Shown in pieces: positions 8,317-13,561 of a stretch of DNA of 13,561 nucleotides. A model generated the notes under the pieces. That model saw only the letters and a list, made by a program, of their open reading frames with translations, searched no databases and had not been told where the DNA came from. This DNA is from Candidatus Agathobaculum merdigallinarum (GTDB lineage Bacteria; Bacillota; Clostridia; Oscillospirales; Butyricicoccaceae): positions 1 to 13,561 of the forward strand of contig DXDO01000148.1 in assembly GCA_019115425.1 (NCBI GenBank), in the 5' to 3' direction. The position numbers and the translations under genes were made by a program. The stretch's first letter is position 1, and the number at the start of each line of letters is the position of its first letter.

Positions 8317-8703
8317 TCACGCCGTCCAGTCCGCCATCAGACCGATCACCTGCTCGAGCAGCGGCAGGCACACCGAGAGCGCAAGCACCGCGCCCACGAT
8401 CTCGATCTTTGCCGCGAGGGCGGACTGCCCCGCATCCCTGCACAGCGCGCTCATGATGCGCACCACGACCGCAATGCCCACCGCACGGAGTACGGGCAGA
8501 TACAGGCTGTCCGTAATACCGCCCTGCGCGAGCAGTGCGGCGAATCGCCGTGCTGCGCTGTCCGCTAGGCCAAACGCATACAGCAGAATGAGCACGCCCG
8601 CCGTCAGCGTCAGCAGGAAGGCGATGACAGGTGCATCCTTCTTCAGCACGAGCGACAGCGTGAGCGCGAGCAGCAGCCCGCATACCGCAACCAGTCCGTT
8701 CAA
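8317..8703 (-). CDS. spoIIIAD: Stage III sporulation protein AD (SpoIIIAD), TTG start
   Basis: A 128-residue integral membrane protein of the SpoIIIA complex with four hydrophobic segments (roughly 2-20, 24-45, 68-85 and 97-118). The ending AAKIEIVGAVLALSVCLPLL resembles the family C-terminus, and the segment YLPVLRAVGIAVVVRI is also characteristic. The start codon is TTG (8703-8701), which overlaps the spoIIIAC stop as TTGA. No strong ribosome site precedes it, so translation probably depends on re-initiation after spoIIIAC. There is no ATG nearby that preserves the first helix. Confidence 0.93.
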   Translation of the reverse strand: MNGLVAVCGLLLALTLSLVLKKDAPVIAFLLTLTAGVLILLYAFGLADSAARRFAALLAQGGITDSLYLPVLRAVGIAVVVRIMSALCRDAGQSALAAKIEIVGAVLALSVCLPLLEQVIGLMADWTA

Positions 8704-8894
8704 AACCCGAACACGCTCTTCATCATCTCGAACAGATCGCTGATCTCCTGCACGATCAGCATAAGCACGACGATGAGTCCCGCGAGCGTGGTCATCAGCG
8801 CCTGTTCCTCGCGTCCGGAGCGCGTCAGCAGCTGCCCCAGAACCGCCACAAGGATACCGACGGCTGCAATGCGGAAAATCAGATCAACGTCCAT
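8700..8894 (-). CDS. spoIIIAC: Stage III sporulation protein AC (SpoIIIAC)
   Basis: A small 64-residue membrane protein with two helices (about 6-23 and 33-50), starting MDVDLIFRIAAVGILVAVL. The loop RSGREEQALMTTLAG between the helices and the acidic ISDLFEMMKSVF end are typical of the family. SpoIIIAC and SpoIIIAD are related to each other and are predicted to sit in the mother-cell membrane as part of the channel. GGAGG lies five bases before the ATG. The gene follows spoIIIAB by 14 bases and overlaps spoIIIAD by four. Confidence 0.95.
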   Translation of the reverse strand: MDVDLIFRIAAVGILVAVLGQLLTRSGREEQALMTTLAGLIVVLMLIVQEISDLFEMMKSVFGF

Positions 8895-8908
8895 ATGTCC
8901 CTCCGCTT

Positions 8909-9427
8909 TCAGATCAGCACCAGAATCACCAGTATCCCCAGCGCAATGCCGCAGGTGCGATACAGGTTGCCCTTATTTTGCAGTTCCTCTGCCGCGGCCG
9001 CGCGCGCGGCGGACAGACGGCGGCTGACCTGCGTAAGCCCCGCGGTCTGTTCGGCGGCGTCGTACCGTCCAAGGTAATTGGCGGCTTCGCACAGGATATC
9101 GCATTCGGCCTTGCTCAGCCCAATCTCCGTGCGGTTGTCGCGCAGGTTGGCGCGCCACAAATAACTGAGCGACAGCCCATTCTGCTCGCGCAGGCGGCGC
9201 CGCAGCCCGCTGAACACCAGCCGGATCGTTGGATTTTCGTTTTCCGCCAGTTCCCCGATGATTTCGGGCAGCGGCGCACGGCGGCAGGATATTTCGCTGC
9301 CGATCAGCGACAGCGCCAGCAGCATGGCGTCCGCTGCCGCGACCCGCCTCCTGAGATTCTGCCGCGCGGAAAGCCCGAGCGCTGCGCACGAGCCGAAAAT
9401 CATCACCGCACCTAACAGCTTGAGCAT
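8909..9427 (-). CDS. spoIIIAB: Stage III sporulation protein AB (SpoIIIAB)
   Basis: A 172-residue protein with an N-terminal hydrophobic segment (about 2-20), a long cytoplasmic helical domain and a C-terminal hydrophobic end (last ~15 residues, GIALGILVILVLI). The family is compared with GspF-type platform proteins of type II secretion and is expected to work with the SpoIIIAA ATPase. Conserved-looking elements are LIGSEISCRRAPLPEII, LGRYDAAEQ and the late KGNLYRTCGI. The ATG at 9427 is chosen for its GGAGGAG site five to six bases upstream; it overlaps the end of spoIIIAA by 16 bases. The frame runs back 11 more codons to 9460, inside spoIIIAA. Confidence 0.94.
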   Translation of the reverse strand: MLKLLGAVMIFGSCAALGLSARQNLRRRVAAADAMLLALSLIGSEISCRRAPLPEIIGELAENENPTIRLVFSGLRRRLREQNGLSLSYLWRANLRDNRTEIGLSKAECDILCEAANYLGRYDAAEQTAGLTQVSRRLSAARAAAAEELQNKGNLYRTCGIALGILVILVLI

Positions 9428-10320
9428 GTCCTCTCCTCCAATCGTTCCATGCGGTAGCACCGCCTGTTTCCTTTTCTTTCGATCACAACCACATCCTTGA
9501 ATACGTTCAACTCAAGCAGATTCCTGTACAGAGGCCGCCGCCGCAGATCATCCATATCTGCGGCGTGTGCGCTCGCGAGCACCGCTGTCCCGCAGTGCGC
9601 GCAGAGCGAGACCGCCTCCACATCCTCTGGCGCGGTGATCTCATCGAACGCCAACAGTGCGGGCGACATGGTCTTGAGCAGCATGAGCGCCGCCTGTTTT
9701 TTCGAGCAGTTTTCCAGTACGTCCGTACACCTGCCGACCTCAAACTGCGGCACGCCGTCCGCAAGCGCCGCGATCTCGCTTCGCTCGTCCGCCACCGCGA
9801 CTGTATACCCCTTGTCCGAAACAAGGCGCACCCACTCGCGCAGCAGGGTGGTCTTGCCAAATCCGGGCGGCGACAGCAGCAATACGGACCGCGGCGCGCC
9901 ATCCCCAATCCATGGGATGATCTGCGCGTCTACATCCGTAATCTGCCGCGCGATACGCAGATTGACCGACGATAGCCCGCGCACGCCGATAACCTGTCCG
10001 TTTTCTTCCGCCGCCGTGCCGCATACGCCCAGACGGTGCCCGCCCGTGAGCGTAACGAACCCATGCCGCAGGCTTTCCGCATAGCTGTGTACAGAGTAGC
10101 GCGCCGCCCTGCTGAGTGTCTCGCGCAGTTCCTGCGCGGTGACCGCCGCCAGTCCGAGCGGCCGTTCGCTGCCCGCGGTTTTGACCGACGGCGGACGGCC
10201 CGCTCGCAACCGCACCTCTTCTACTTCCCCCTGCCCGTCCAGCGCCGCCAGCTGCGCCGCCCGCAAAGGCGGCAGGCAGCCGATCGCCTGCTGCCAGGCT
10301 TTGTCCTGTTTGACTTCCAT
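9412..10320 (-). CDS. spoIIIAA: Stage III sporulation protein AA (SpoIIIAA), secretion-type ATPase
   Basis: A 302-residue cytoplasmic ATPase related to type II/IV secretion ATPases, thought to energise the SpoIIIA channel from the mother cell. An N-terminal domain (about 1-130) contains EVRLRAGRPP and a GFVTLTGGHRLGVCG segment. The P-loop reads SPPGFGKTT (150-158), with Ser where the classical Walker A motif has its first Gly. ADERSEIA (177-184) and the Walker B-type ALLAFDEI (221-228) follow, then an Ala-His region (AVLASAHA, 246-253) consistent with a sensor. AGGTG lies eight bases before the ATG. It is the first gene of the operon, with a candidate sigma-E promoter immediately upstream. 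Confidence 0.96.
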   Translation of the reverse strand: MEVKQDKAWQQAIGCLPPLRAAQLAALDGQGEVEEVRLRAGRPPSVKTAGSERPLGLAAVTAQELRETLSRAARYSVHSYAESLRHGFVTLTGGHRLGVCGTAAEENGQVIGVRGLSSVNLRIARQITDVDAQIIPWIGDGAPRSVLLLSPPGFGKTTLLREWVRLVSDKGYTVAVADERSEIAALADGVPQFEVGRCTDVLENCSKKQAALMLLKTMSPALLAFDEITAPEDVEAVSLCAHCGTAVLASAHAADMDDLRRRPLYRNLLELNVFKDVVVIERKGNRRCYRMERLEERTCSSC

Positions 10321-10337
10321 ATTGCATCACCTGTTAC

Positions 10338-10366
10338 ACTCTATGCCCTGCCTGTCCGCGATATGC
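10338..10366 (-). promoter_or_regulatory. Candidate sigma-E promoter of the spoIIIA operon
   Basis: On the minus strand GCATATC (10360-10366) is followed after 14 bases by CATAGAGT (10338-10345). These resemble the sigma-E elements (ATATT-type -35, CATACAAT-type -10; the -10 matches 6/8), and spoIIIA is a sigma-E operon in Bacillus. The predicted start would lie only about ten bases before the ATG, close to the ribosome site, which is a reason for caution. Confidence 0.5.
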
Positions 10367-10415
10367 CAGCGTTTTCCGGATAGGCAAAGCCGCTTTCCCC
10401 GCCTTCGGAAAAGAC

Positions 10416-10439
10416 AAAACAAAACCGAAAACAAAACCG
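10416..10439. repeat. 12-bp perfect tandem repeat in the divergent promoter region
   Basis: AAAACAAAACCG occurs twice in direct succession (10416-10427 and 10428-10439), ending 14 bases before the aro -35 hexamer. Its A-rich character could resemble an UP element or a binding site, but there is no direct evidence for either. Confidence 0.7.
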
Positions 10440-10453
10440 CAGGAATTTTAACG

Positions 10454-10482
10454 TTGACAAGCGGGAATTCCGGTAATATAAT
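10454..10482 (+). promoter_or_regulatory. Consensus sigma-A promoter of the aro operon
   Basis: TTGACA (10454-10459), 17 bases, TATAAT (10477-10482): both hexamers and the spacing are perfect. The expected start is near 10489, a few bases before the T-box Stem I. A perfect promoter fits a gene whose control is left to leader termination. Confidence 0.92.
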
Positions 10483-10489
10483 AAGAACA

Positions 10490-10775
10490 AATATTGCACA
10501 AAGCGATGACAGAGGAAAGTAATCGTTCCAAGCGCGGCTTTCAGGGAGTGTCCGGCTTGACTGGAAACGGACGCAGACGCCGGCACGACGAAGTTCCCTC
10601 TTGAGCTGCGGCGCTGAAACCATTCGCTTCAGTAGGCGCCGACGGAACTCCTCCGTTACAGGGATAGGATATTGTTGTATCCGAAAAAAGTGCGGCATTG
10701 TTATATGCCGAATGTGGGTGGTACCGCGGAACTGTTTGTCTTTCGTCCCTCTTTGTGGATGAAAGGCTTTTTTTA
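10490..10775 (+). ncRNA. T-box riboswitch leader of the aro operon, probable Phe (UUC) specifier
   Basis: This leader senses uncharged tRNA and decides between termination and read-through into aroF. Visible parts: an early AGAGGAAAGTAA motif of the Stem I base; Stem I arms CTTTCAG (10537-10543) and CTGAAACC (10614-10621); the CTTGAG element near 10600; and CAGTAGG (10630-10636) just after the specifier region. GGATA/TATCC (Stem III) lies at about 10667-10682. The T-box consensus GGGTGGTACCGCGG is at 10716-10729. The triplet directly before AGTAGG is TTC (10628-10630), a Phe codon. The UGGU of the bulge pairs with tRNA ends ACCA, matching Phe or Tyr but not the usual G-ended Trp tRNA. An additional hairpin (CGGCAT/ATGCCG, about 10693-10710) precedes the T-box. 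The class is certain; the specifier reading was folded by hand. Confidence 0.95.
10740..10775 (+). terminator. T-box terminator (competes with antiterminator)
   Basis: CTTTCGTCC (10740-10748) pairs with GGATGAAAG (10757-10765) through one G-U pair, followed by seven T residues (10768-10774). The left arm contains the TCGTCCC segment that would otherwise pair with the GGG next to the T-box bulge, giving the usual mutually exclusive antiterminator. Confidence 0.88.
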
Positions 10776-10835
10776 TACTTTTTCTCCGCCGGACAAACGC
10801 TAAGCCCATTCCATCATCCAAAGGAGAGAAAAATT

Positions 10836-11852
10836 ATGATCATCATTATGAAACAGGGCACGACCCGCGAGCATGTCGAAAAGCTTTCTAAGCACATCGA
10901 GCGCTGGAACGTCAAGGCAAACCCGATCTACGGCGCGGGTACGACCGTCATCGGCCTTGTCGGTGACACCGGCGCGGTCGATAAGGACGCGCTGCTGCGC
11001 GACCCGCAGGTTGAGAACATCCTCAAGGTGCAGGAGCCGTTCAAGCTGGCAAACCGCAAGTTTCATCCGGACAACACGCAGGTCGAGATCGCGCCGGGCG
11101 TTGTTGTGGGCGGTAAAAAGCTGGTCGTGATGGCCGGCCCCTGCTCGGTCGAAAGCGAGGAGCAGATCATCGACGTCGCCAAGCATGTGCAGGCGGACGG
11201 CGCGGCCATGCTGCGCGGCGGCGCGTGGAAGCCCCGCTCCTCCCCGTACTCCTTCCAGGGCCTCAAGGCCGAGGGCCTCGAGCTGCTGCACAAGGCGCAC
11301 GAGGTGACCGGCCTGCCGGTCGTGACCGAGATCACTAACCCCGCACACATCGACCTGTTCATGGGCAAGTGTGACTGCTTCCAGGTCGGCGCGCGCAACA
11401 TGCAGAACTTCGAACTGCTCAAGGAACTGGGCCAGACGGATAAGCCGATCCTTCTCAAGCGCGGCTTCGCGAACACGATGGAGGAATTTCTCATGTCCGC
11501 CGAGTACATCATGGCGGGCGGCAATGAGAAGGTCATCCTGTGCGAGCGCGGCATCCGCACCTATGAGAAGTACACCCGCAACACGCTGGATATCTCTGCG
11601 GTGCCCGTGCTCAAGCGCATGAGCCATCTGCCGGTTGTGGTCGACCCGAGCCACGCGGGCGGCATCTACTGGATGGTCGAGCCGCTGGCCAAGGCCGCGG
11701 TCGCCGCAGGTGCGGACGGCCTGATGATCGAGGTACACAACGATCCGGCGCATGCGCTGTCGGACGGCGCGCAGTCGCTCACCTACGATTCCTTCCACGA
11801 GACCATGAACAACCTGCGCGCGGTTGCGCAGGCGGTGGGCAGAGAAATATAA
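10836..11852 (+). CDS. aroF: 3-deoxy-7-phosphoheptulonate (DAHP) synthase
   Basis: Catalyses condensation of phosphoenolpyruvate and erythrose-4-phosphate to DAHP, the entry step of the shikimate pathway. The protein has 338 residues. An N-terminal ferredoxin-like regulatory domain (about 1-70, starting MIIIMKQGTT) is followed by the (beta/alpha)8 barrel with GPCSVES (101-107), KPRSSPYSFQG (132-142), LLKRGFANTMEEF (207-219) and DPSHAGG (270-276). This layout is that of the AroA-I-beta type with an ACT-like N-terminal domain, as in Thermotoga, where that domain mediates feedback inhibition. The ATG at 10836 has AGGAG nine bases upstream; an upstream in-frame Met at 10698 lies within the T-box. 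First gene of the operon, directly after the T-box terminator. Confidence 0.97.
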   Translation: MIIIMKQGTTREHVEKLSKHIERWNVKANPIYGAGTTVIGLVGDTGAVDKDALLRDPQVENILKVQEPFKLANRKFHPDNTQVEIAPGVVVGGKKLVVMAGPCSVESEEQIIDVAKHVQADGAAMLRGGAWKPRSSPYSFQGLKAEGLELLHKAHEVTGLPVVTEITNPAHIDLFMGKCDCFQVGARNMQNFELLKELGQTDKPILLKRGFANTMEEFLMSAEYIMAGGNEKVILCERGIRTYEKYTRNTLDISAVPVLKRMSHLPVVVDPSHAGGIYWMVEPLAKAAVAAGADGLMIEVHNDPAHALSDGAQSLTYDSFHETMNNLRAVAQAVGREI

Positions 11853-11856
11853 TATT

Positions 11857-11882
11857 TCGTTTGAAACTACAGTTTCAAACGA
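11857..11882 (+). repeat. Hairpin 1 of the aroF-aroB array
   Basis: TCGTTTGAAAC (11857-11867) and GTTTCAAACGA (11872-11882) form a perfect 11-bp stem with a TACA loop, four bases after the aroF stop. No U tract follows on the plus strand. It abuts hairpin 2 without a spacer. Confidence 0.85.
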
Positions 11883-11917
11883 GGGGACGTGCCGCGGCGC
11901 TGCCGCGGACGCGCCCC
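11883..11917 (+). repeat. Hairpin 2 of the aroF-aroB array
   Basis: A GC-rich stem begins GGGG (11883-11886) and ends CCCC (11914-11917). It contains CCGCGGC/GCCGCGG around a GCT loop and CGTG/CGCG in the middle, with one bulged A on each side. It starts at the base after hairpin 1 ends. Confidence 0.75.
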
Positions 11918-11919
11918 AA

Positions 11920-11946
11920 GCGCGGTTCCGCGCGCCGCTTAGCGGC
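11920..11946 (+). repeat. Hairpins 3 and 4 of the aroF-aroB array
   Basis: GCGCG (11920-11924) with CGCGC (11929-11933) around GTTC is followed at once by GCCGC (11934-11938) with GCGGC (11942-11946) around TTA. Each is a short but pure G-C stem, and they abut each other. An alternative fold pairing AAGCG with CGCTT across them is possible. Confidence 0.6.
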
Positions 11947-11966
11947 ACACGGCCCCGCTTTCTTGT

Positions 11967-11999
11967 ATAAAAATGCAGGTACACGCCCTGCATTTTTAT
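11967..11999 (+). terminator. Hairpin 5 of the aroF-aroB array, terminator-like
   Basis: ATAAAAATGCAGG (11967-11979) and CCTGCATTTTTAT (11987-11999) form a perfect 13-bp stem with a seven-base loop. A five-base A run and a five-base T run form the lower stem, so it could terminate weakly in either direction. If it works on the plus strand it would separate aroF from aroB-aroC. Confidence 0.55.
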
Positions 12000-12026
12000 G
12001 GAATTGGCCGCTTCGCGGTCAATTCC
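12000..12026 (+). repeat. Hairpin 6 of the aroF-aroB array
   Basis: GGAATTGGCCG (12000-12010) pairs with CGGTCAATTCC (12016-12026) through one G-U pair around a CTTCG loop. It starts at the base after hairpin 5 ends and stops 24 bases before the aroB ribosome site. Confidence 0.8.
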
Positions 12027-12066
12027 TGTAAATGCGCAGTCTATCATCAAAGGAGTGTTTCCAGCA

Positions 12067-13107
12067 GTGCAGACCCTGAGCCTGACGGGCGCGAACGGCG
12101 TGTCCGATATTCTGATTGAAACCGGCCTGCTCGCCCGCGCGGGTGCGGCCATCCTCAACACCTTTTCGCCCAGCCGCGTGCACATTGTCACGGATTCGAC
12201 GGTCGCACCGCTGTACCTCGAAAAGCTGGAGGGGCAGCTTTCCCTTCCGGCTTCGCACACGGTCATCCCCGCGGGCGAGGAGCACAAGCGGCTGAAAACA
12301 GTCGAAACCATCTATCACGAGCTGCTCGCCGCGGGCATGACGCGCAAGGATCTTGTCATTGCGCTCGGCGGCGGTGTGGTGGGCGACATCACGGGCTTTG
12401 CCGCCGCAACCTTTCTGCGCGGCGTGTCGCTCTGCCAGATCCCGACCACCCTGCTTGCGCAGGTGGATTCCTCGATCGGCGGCAAGACGGGCGTCGACCT
12501 CGCCGAGGGCAAGAACCTCGTCGGCGCGTTCTACCAGCCGCGGCTGGTGCTGATCGACCCCGCGGTGCTCTCCACCCTGCCGGACACGACCTTTGCCGAC
12601 GGCATGGCCGAGGTGGTCAAGTACGGCTACATCGCGAACAAGGACATTCTGGACATGGTTTCCCAGCCGGATTACAAGGCGCATATCGAGGGCATCATCT
12701 ACGAATGCGTCAAGATCAAGCGCGATGTGGTCGCAATCGACGAGCACGACACCGGCCTGCGCATGATTTTGAATTTCGGCCACACGATCGGCCACGCGGC
12801 GGAAAAGCTCGGAAACTACACCGACCTGACCCACGGGCAGGCGGTCGCGATCGGCATGGTGGCCGCAATGCGGCTGTCCGCCCTGCTTGGGAACGATGAC
12901 CTGACCGCGCCGCTCGTGTCGCTTTTGCAGCACATCGGCCTGCCGACCGAACTCACCTACGACCGCGAGGCGATCTTTACCGCCCTGCTGTCGGACAAGA
13001 AAAAGTTCGGCGCGACGGTCAATTTCATTCTGGTCCGCGACCCAGGCCGCGCCGAGATCACGCCGATCGAGGCGGAACAGCTGCACGAATACATTTTGAA
13101 ACTGTAA
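12067..13107 (+). CDS. aroB: 3-dehydroquinate synthase, GTG start
   Basis: Converts DAHP to 3-dehydroquinate, the second shikimate pathway step, using NAD and a divalent metal (usually zinc). The 346-residue protein has the NAD-binding ALGGGVVGD (99-107), the segment IPTTLLAQVDSSIGGKTGVD (125-144) and probable metal ligands Glu182 (GMAEVVKYG), His239 (NFGHTIGHA) and His256 (LTHGQAVAIGM). All expected active-site motifs are intact. The GTG at 12067 is chosen because AGGAG (12051-12055) lies 11 bases upstream and the family starts at about this point. An ATG at 11998 is in frame but lies in hairpin 5 and would add a segment not seen in the family. It precedes aroC by 13 bases. Confidence 0.95.
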   Translation: MQTLSLTGANGVSDILIETGLLARAGAAILNTFSPSRVHIVTDSTVAPLYLEKLEGQLSLPASHTVIPAGEEHKRLKTVETIYHELLAAGMTRKDLVIALGGGVVGDITGFAAATFLRGVSLCQIPTTLLAQVDSSIGGKTGVDLAEGKNLVGAFYQPRLVLIDPAVLSTLPDTTFADGMAEVVKYGYIANKDILDMVSQPDYKAHIEGIIYECVKIKRDVVAIDEHDTGLRMILNFGHTIGHAAEKLGNYTDLTHGQAVAIGMVAAMRLSALLGNDDLTAPLVSLLQHIGLPTELTYDREAIFTALLSDKKKFGATVNFILVRDPGRAEITPIEAEQLHEYILKL

Positions 13108-13120
13108 GGAGGTTTGCCCA

Positions 13121-13561
13121 ATGGGTTCCACTTGGGGAAACGCCATCAAAATATCGGTTTTCGGCGAGTCGCATGGCACGGGTATCGGCGTGGTGATCGA
13201 CGGGTTCCCGTCCGGCGTCGCCTATGACGAGGCCTTTGTGCTGCGCGAGATGGAGCGCCGCGCGCCGGGCCGGAACAAGCAGTCCACCCAGCGCAAGGAA
13301 GCCGATCTGCCGGTCATCCAGTCGGGTATTTATAACGGTAAAACCACCGGCACGCCCATCTGTGCGCTCATCCAGAACACAAACCAGCGCTCGGGCGACT
13401 ATTCTGAGCTCGCCGCGCAGCCCCGCCCGGGCCACGCGGATTATACCGGCATGGTGCGCTACAAATCCTGCAACGACCCGCGCGGCGGCGGCCATTTTTC
13501 CGGCCGGCTGACCGCGCCGCTCGTGTTTGCGGGGGCGATGTGCAAGCTGTGGCTCAAAACA
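13121..13561 (+). CDS. aroC: Chorismate synthase, 3' end outside the window
   Basis: The first 147 residues of chorismate synthase, which makes chorismate from 5-enolpyruvylshikimate-3-phosphate with reduced FMN. The start MGSTWGNAIKISVFGESHG carries the family signature GESHG (15-19). It is followed by RRAPGRNKQSTQRKEAD, the segment GTPICALIQNTNQRSGDY, and then RPGHADYTG and DPRGGGHFSGRLTAP, which all belong to the conserved FMN/substrate region. The frame is open to the last base of the window. AGGAGG (13107-13112) lies eight bases before the ATG, and aroB ends 13 bases upstream, so it belongs to the same operon. Confidence 0.97.
   Translation, partial: MGSTWGNAIKISVFGESHGTGIGVVIDGFPSGVAYDEAFVLREMERRAPGRNKQSTQRKEADLPVIQSGIYNGKTTGTPICALIQNTNQRSGDYSELAAQPRPGHADYTGMVRYKSCNDPRGGGHFSGRLTAPLVFAGAMCKLWLKT

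Noticed and set aside
10500..10625. Alternative basal pairing of the T-box (AAGCGA with TCGCTT) that would place ACC (Thr) as the specifier
   Set aside because: Pairing of CTTTCAG with CTGAAACC and the position of CAGTAGG fit the T-box layout better, and Thr control of an aromatic pathway makes little sense; kept as a test in the findings.
10327..10821. Minus-strand ORF of 164 codons across the T-box region
   Set aside because: The region is fully explained by the T-box leader and promoter on the plus strand, and the translated sequence shows no domain.
11998..12066. ATG at 11998 as the aroB start
   Set aside because: It lies in the right arm of hairpin 5, has no ribosome site and adds 23 residues not typical of the family; the GTG at 12067 follows AGGAG.
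10800..13179. Long minus-strand open frames opposite aroF and aroB
   Set aside because: Antisense shadows of confidently identified genes, with compositions rich in Arg, His and Asp typical of reverse-strand GC bias.

Overview
The window looks like a chromosomal segment from a GC-rich, spore-forming Clostridia bacterium. The evidence is a complete eight-gene spoIIIA operon, a T-box leader, a perfect HrcA/CIRCE operator and Gram-positive style AGGAGG ribosome binding sites. The sequence resembles Oscillospiraceae/Butyricicoccaceae-type gut Clostridia, but that placement is an impression and not a computed result. I see no phage, IS element, tRNA, rRNA or CRISPR. Almost all the coding content belongs to known families, so I do not claim a new multi-gene system. 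The least explained parts are non-coding.

Layout. Everything from 1 to about 10,370 reads on the minus strand, and everything from about 10,450 onward reads on the plus strand. At the left edge is the first 13 codons of a gene that leaves the window (1-40). Next is an NfeD-family / SPFH (band 7) membrane pair (226-1608, transcribed nfeD then SPFH) with an extended -10 promoter and a terminator. Then comes groES-groEL (1928-3857) behind a sigma-A promoter and a perfect CIRCE operator, ending in its own terminator. A THUMP-domain RNA methyltransferase (3997-5172) follows, with a consensus promoter and an intrinsic-terminator hairpin lying inside its very short leader. The spoIIIA operon (5626-10320, order AA-AB-AC-AD-AE-AF-AG-AH) follows. 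Its genes are tightly packed, with three start/stop overlaps of four bases and one of 16, and it has a candidate sigma-E promoter and a strong terminator.

The divergent region 10321-10835 holds, from left to right, the candidate spoIIIA sigma-E promoter, a 12-bp tandem repeat, a perfect-consensus sigma-A promoter (TTGACA-17-TATAAT) and a T-box riboswitch with its terminator. The T-box controls an aromatic amino-acid (shikimate) operon: DAHP synthase (aroF), 3-dehydroquinate synthase (aroB) and the start of chorismate synthase (aroC, cut by the right edge). The specifier is most simply read as UUC (Phe), and the T-box UGGU bulge matches a tRNA ending in ACCA, which fits Phe and argues against Trp. 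These three genes cover the first, second and last steps from PEP plus erythrose-4-phosphate to chorismate.

Between aroF and aroB is a dense array of six hairpins in back-to-back pairs (11857-12026), which simple terminator logic does not explain. Other gene-free stretches: 1618-1927 holds the nfeD promoter and the groEL terminator. 5173-5625 holds the spoIIIA terminator plus the methyltransferase promoter and leader hairpin. The remaining parts of both stretches show nothing convincing.
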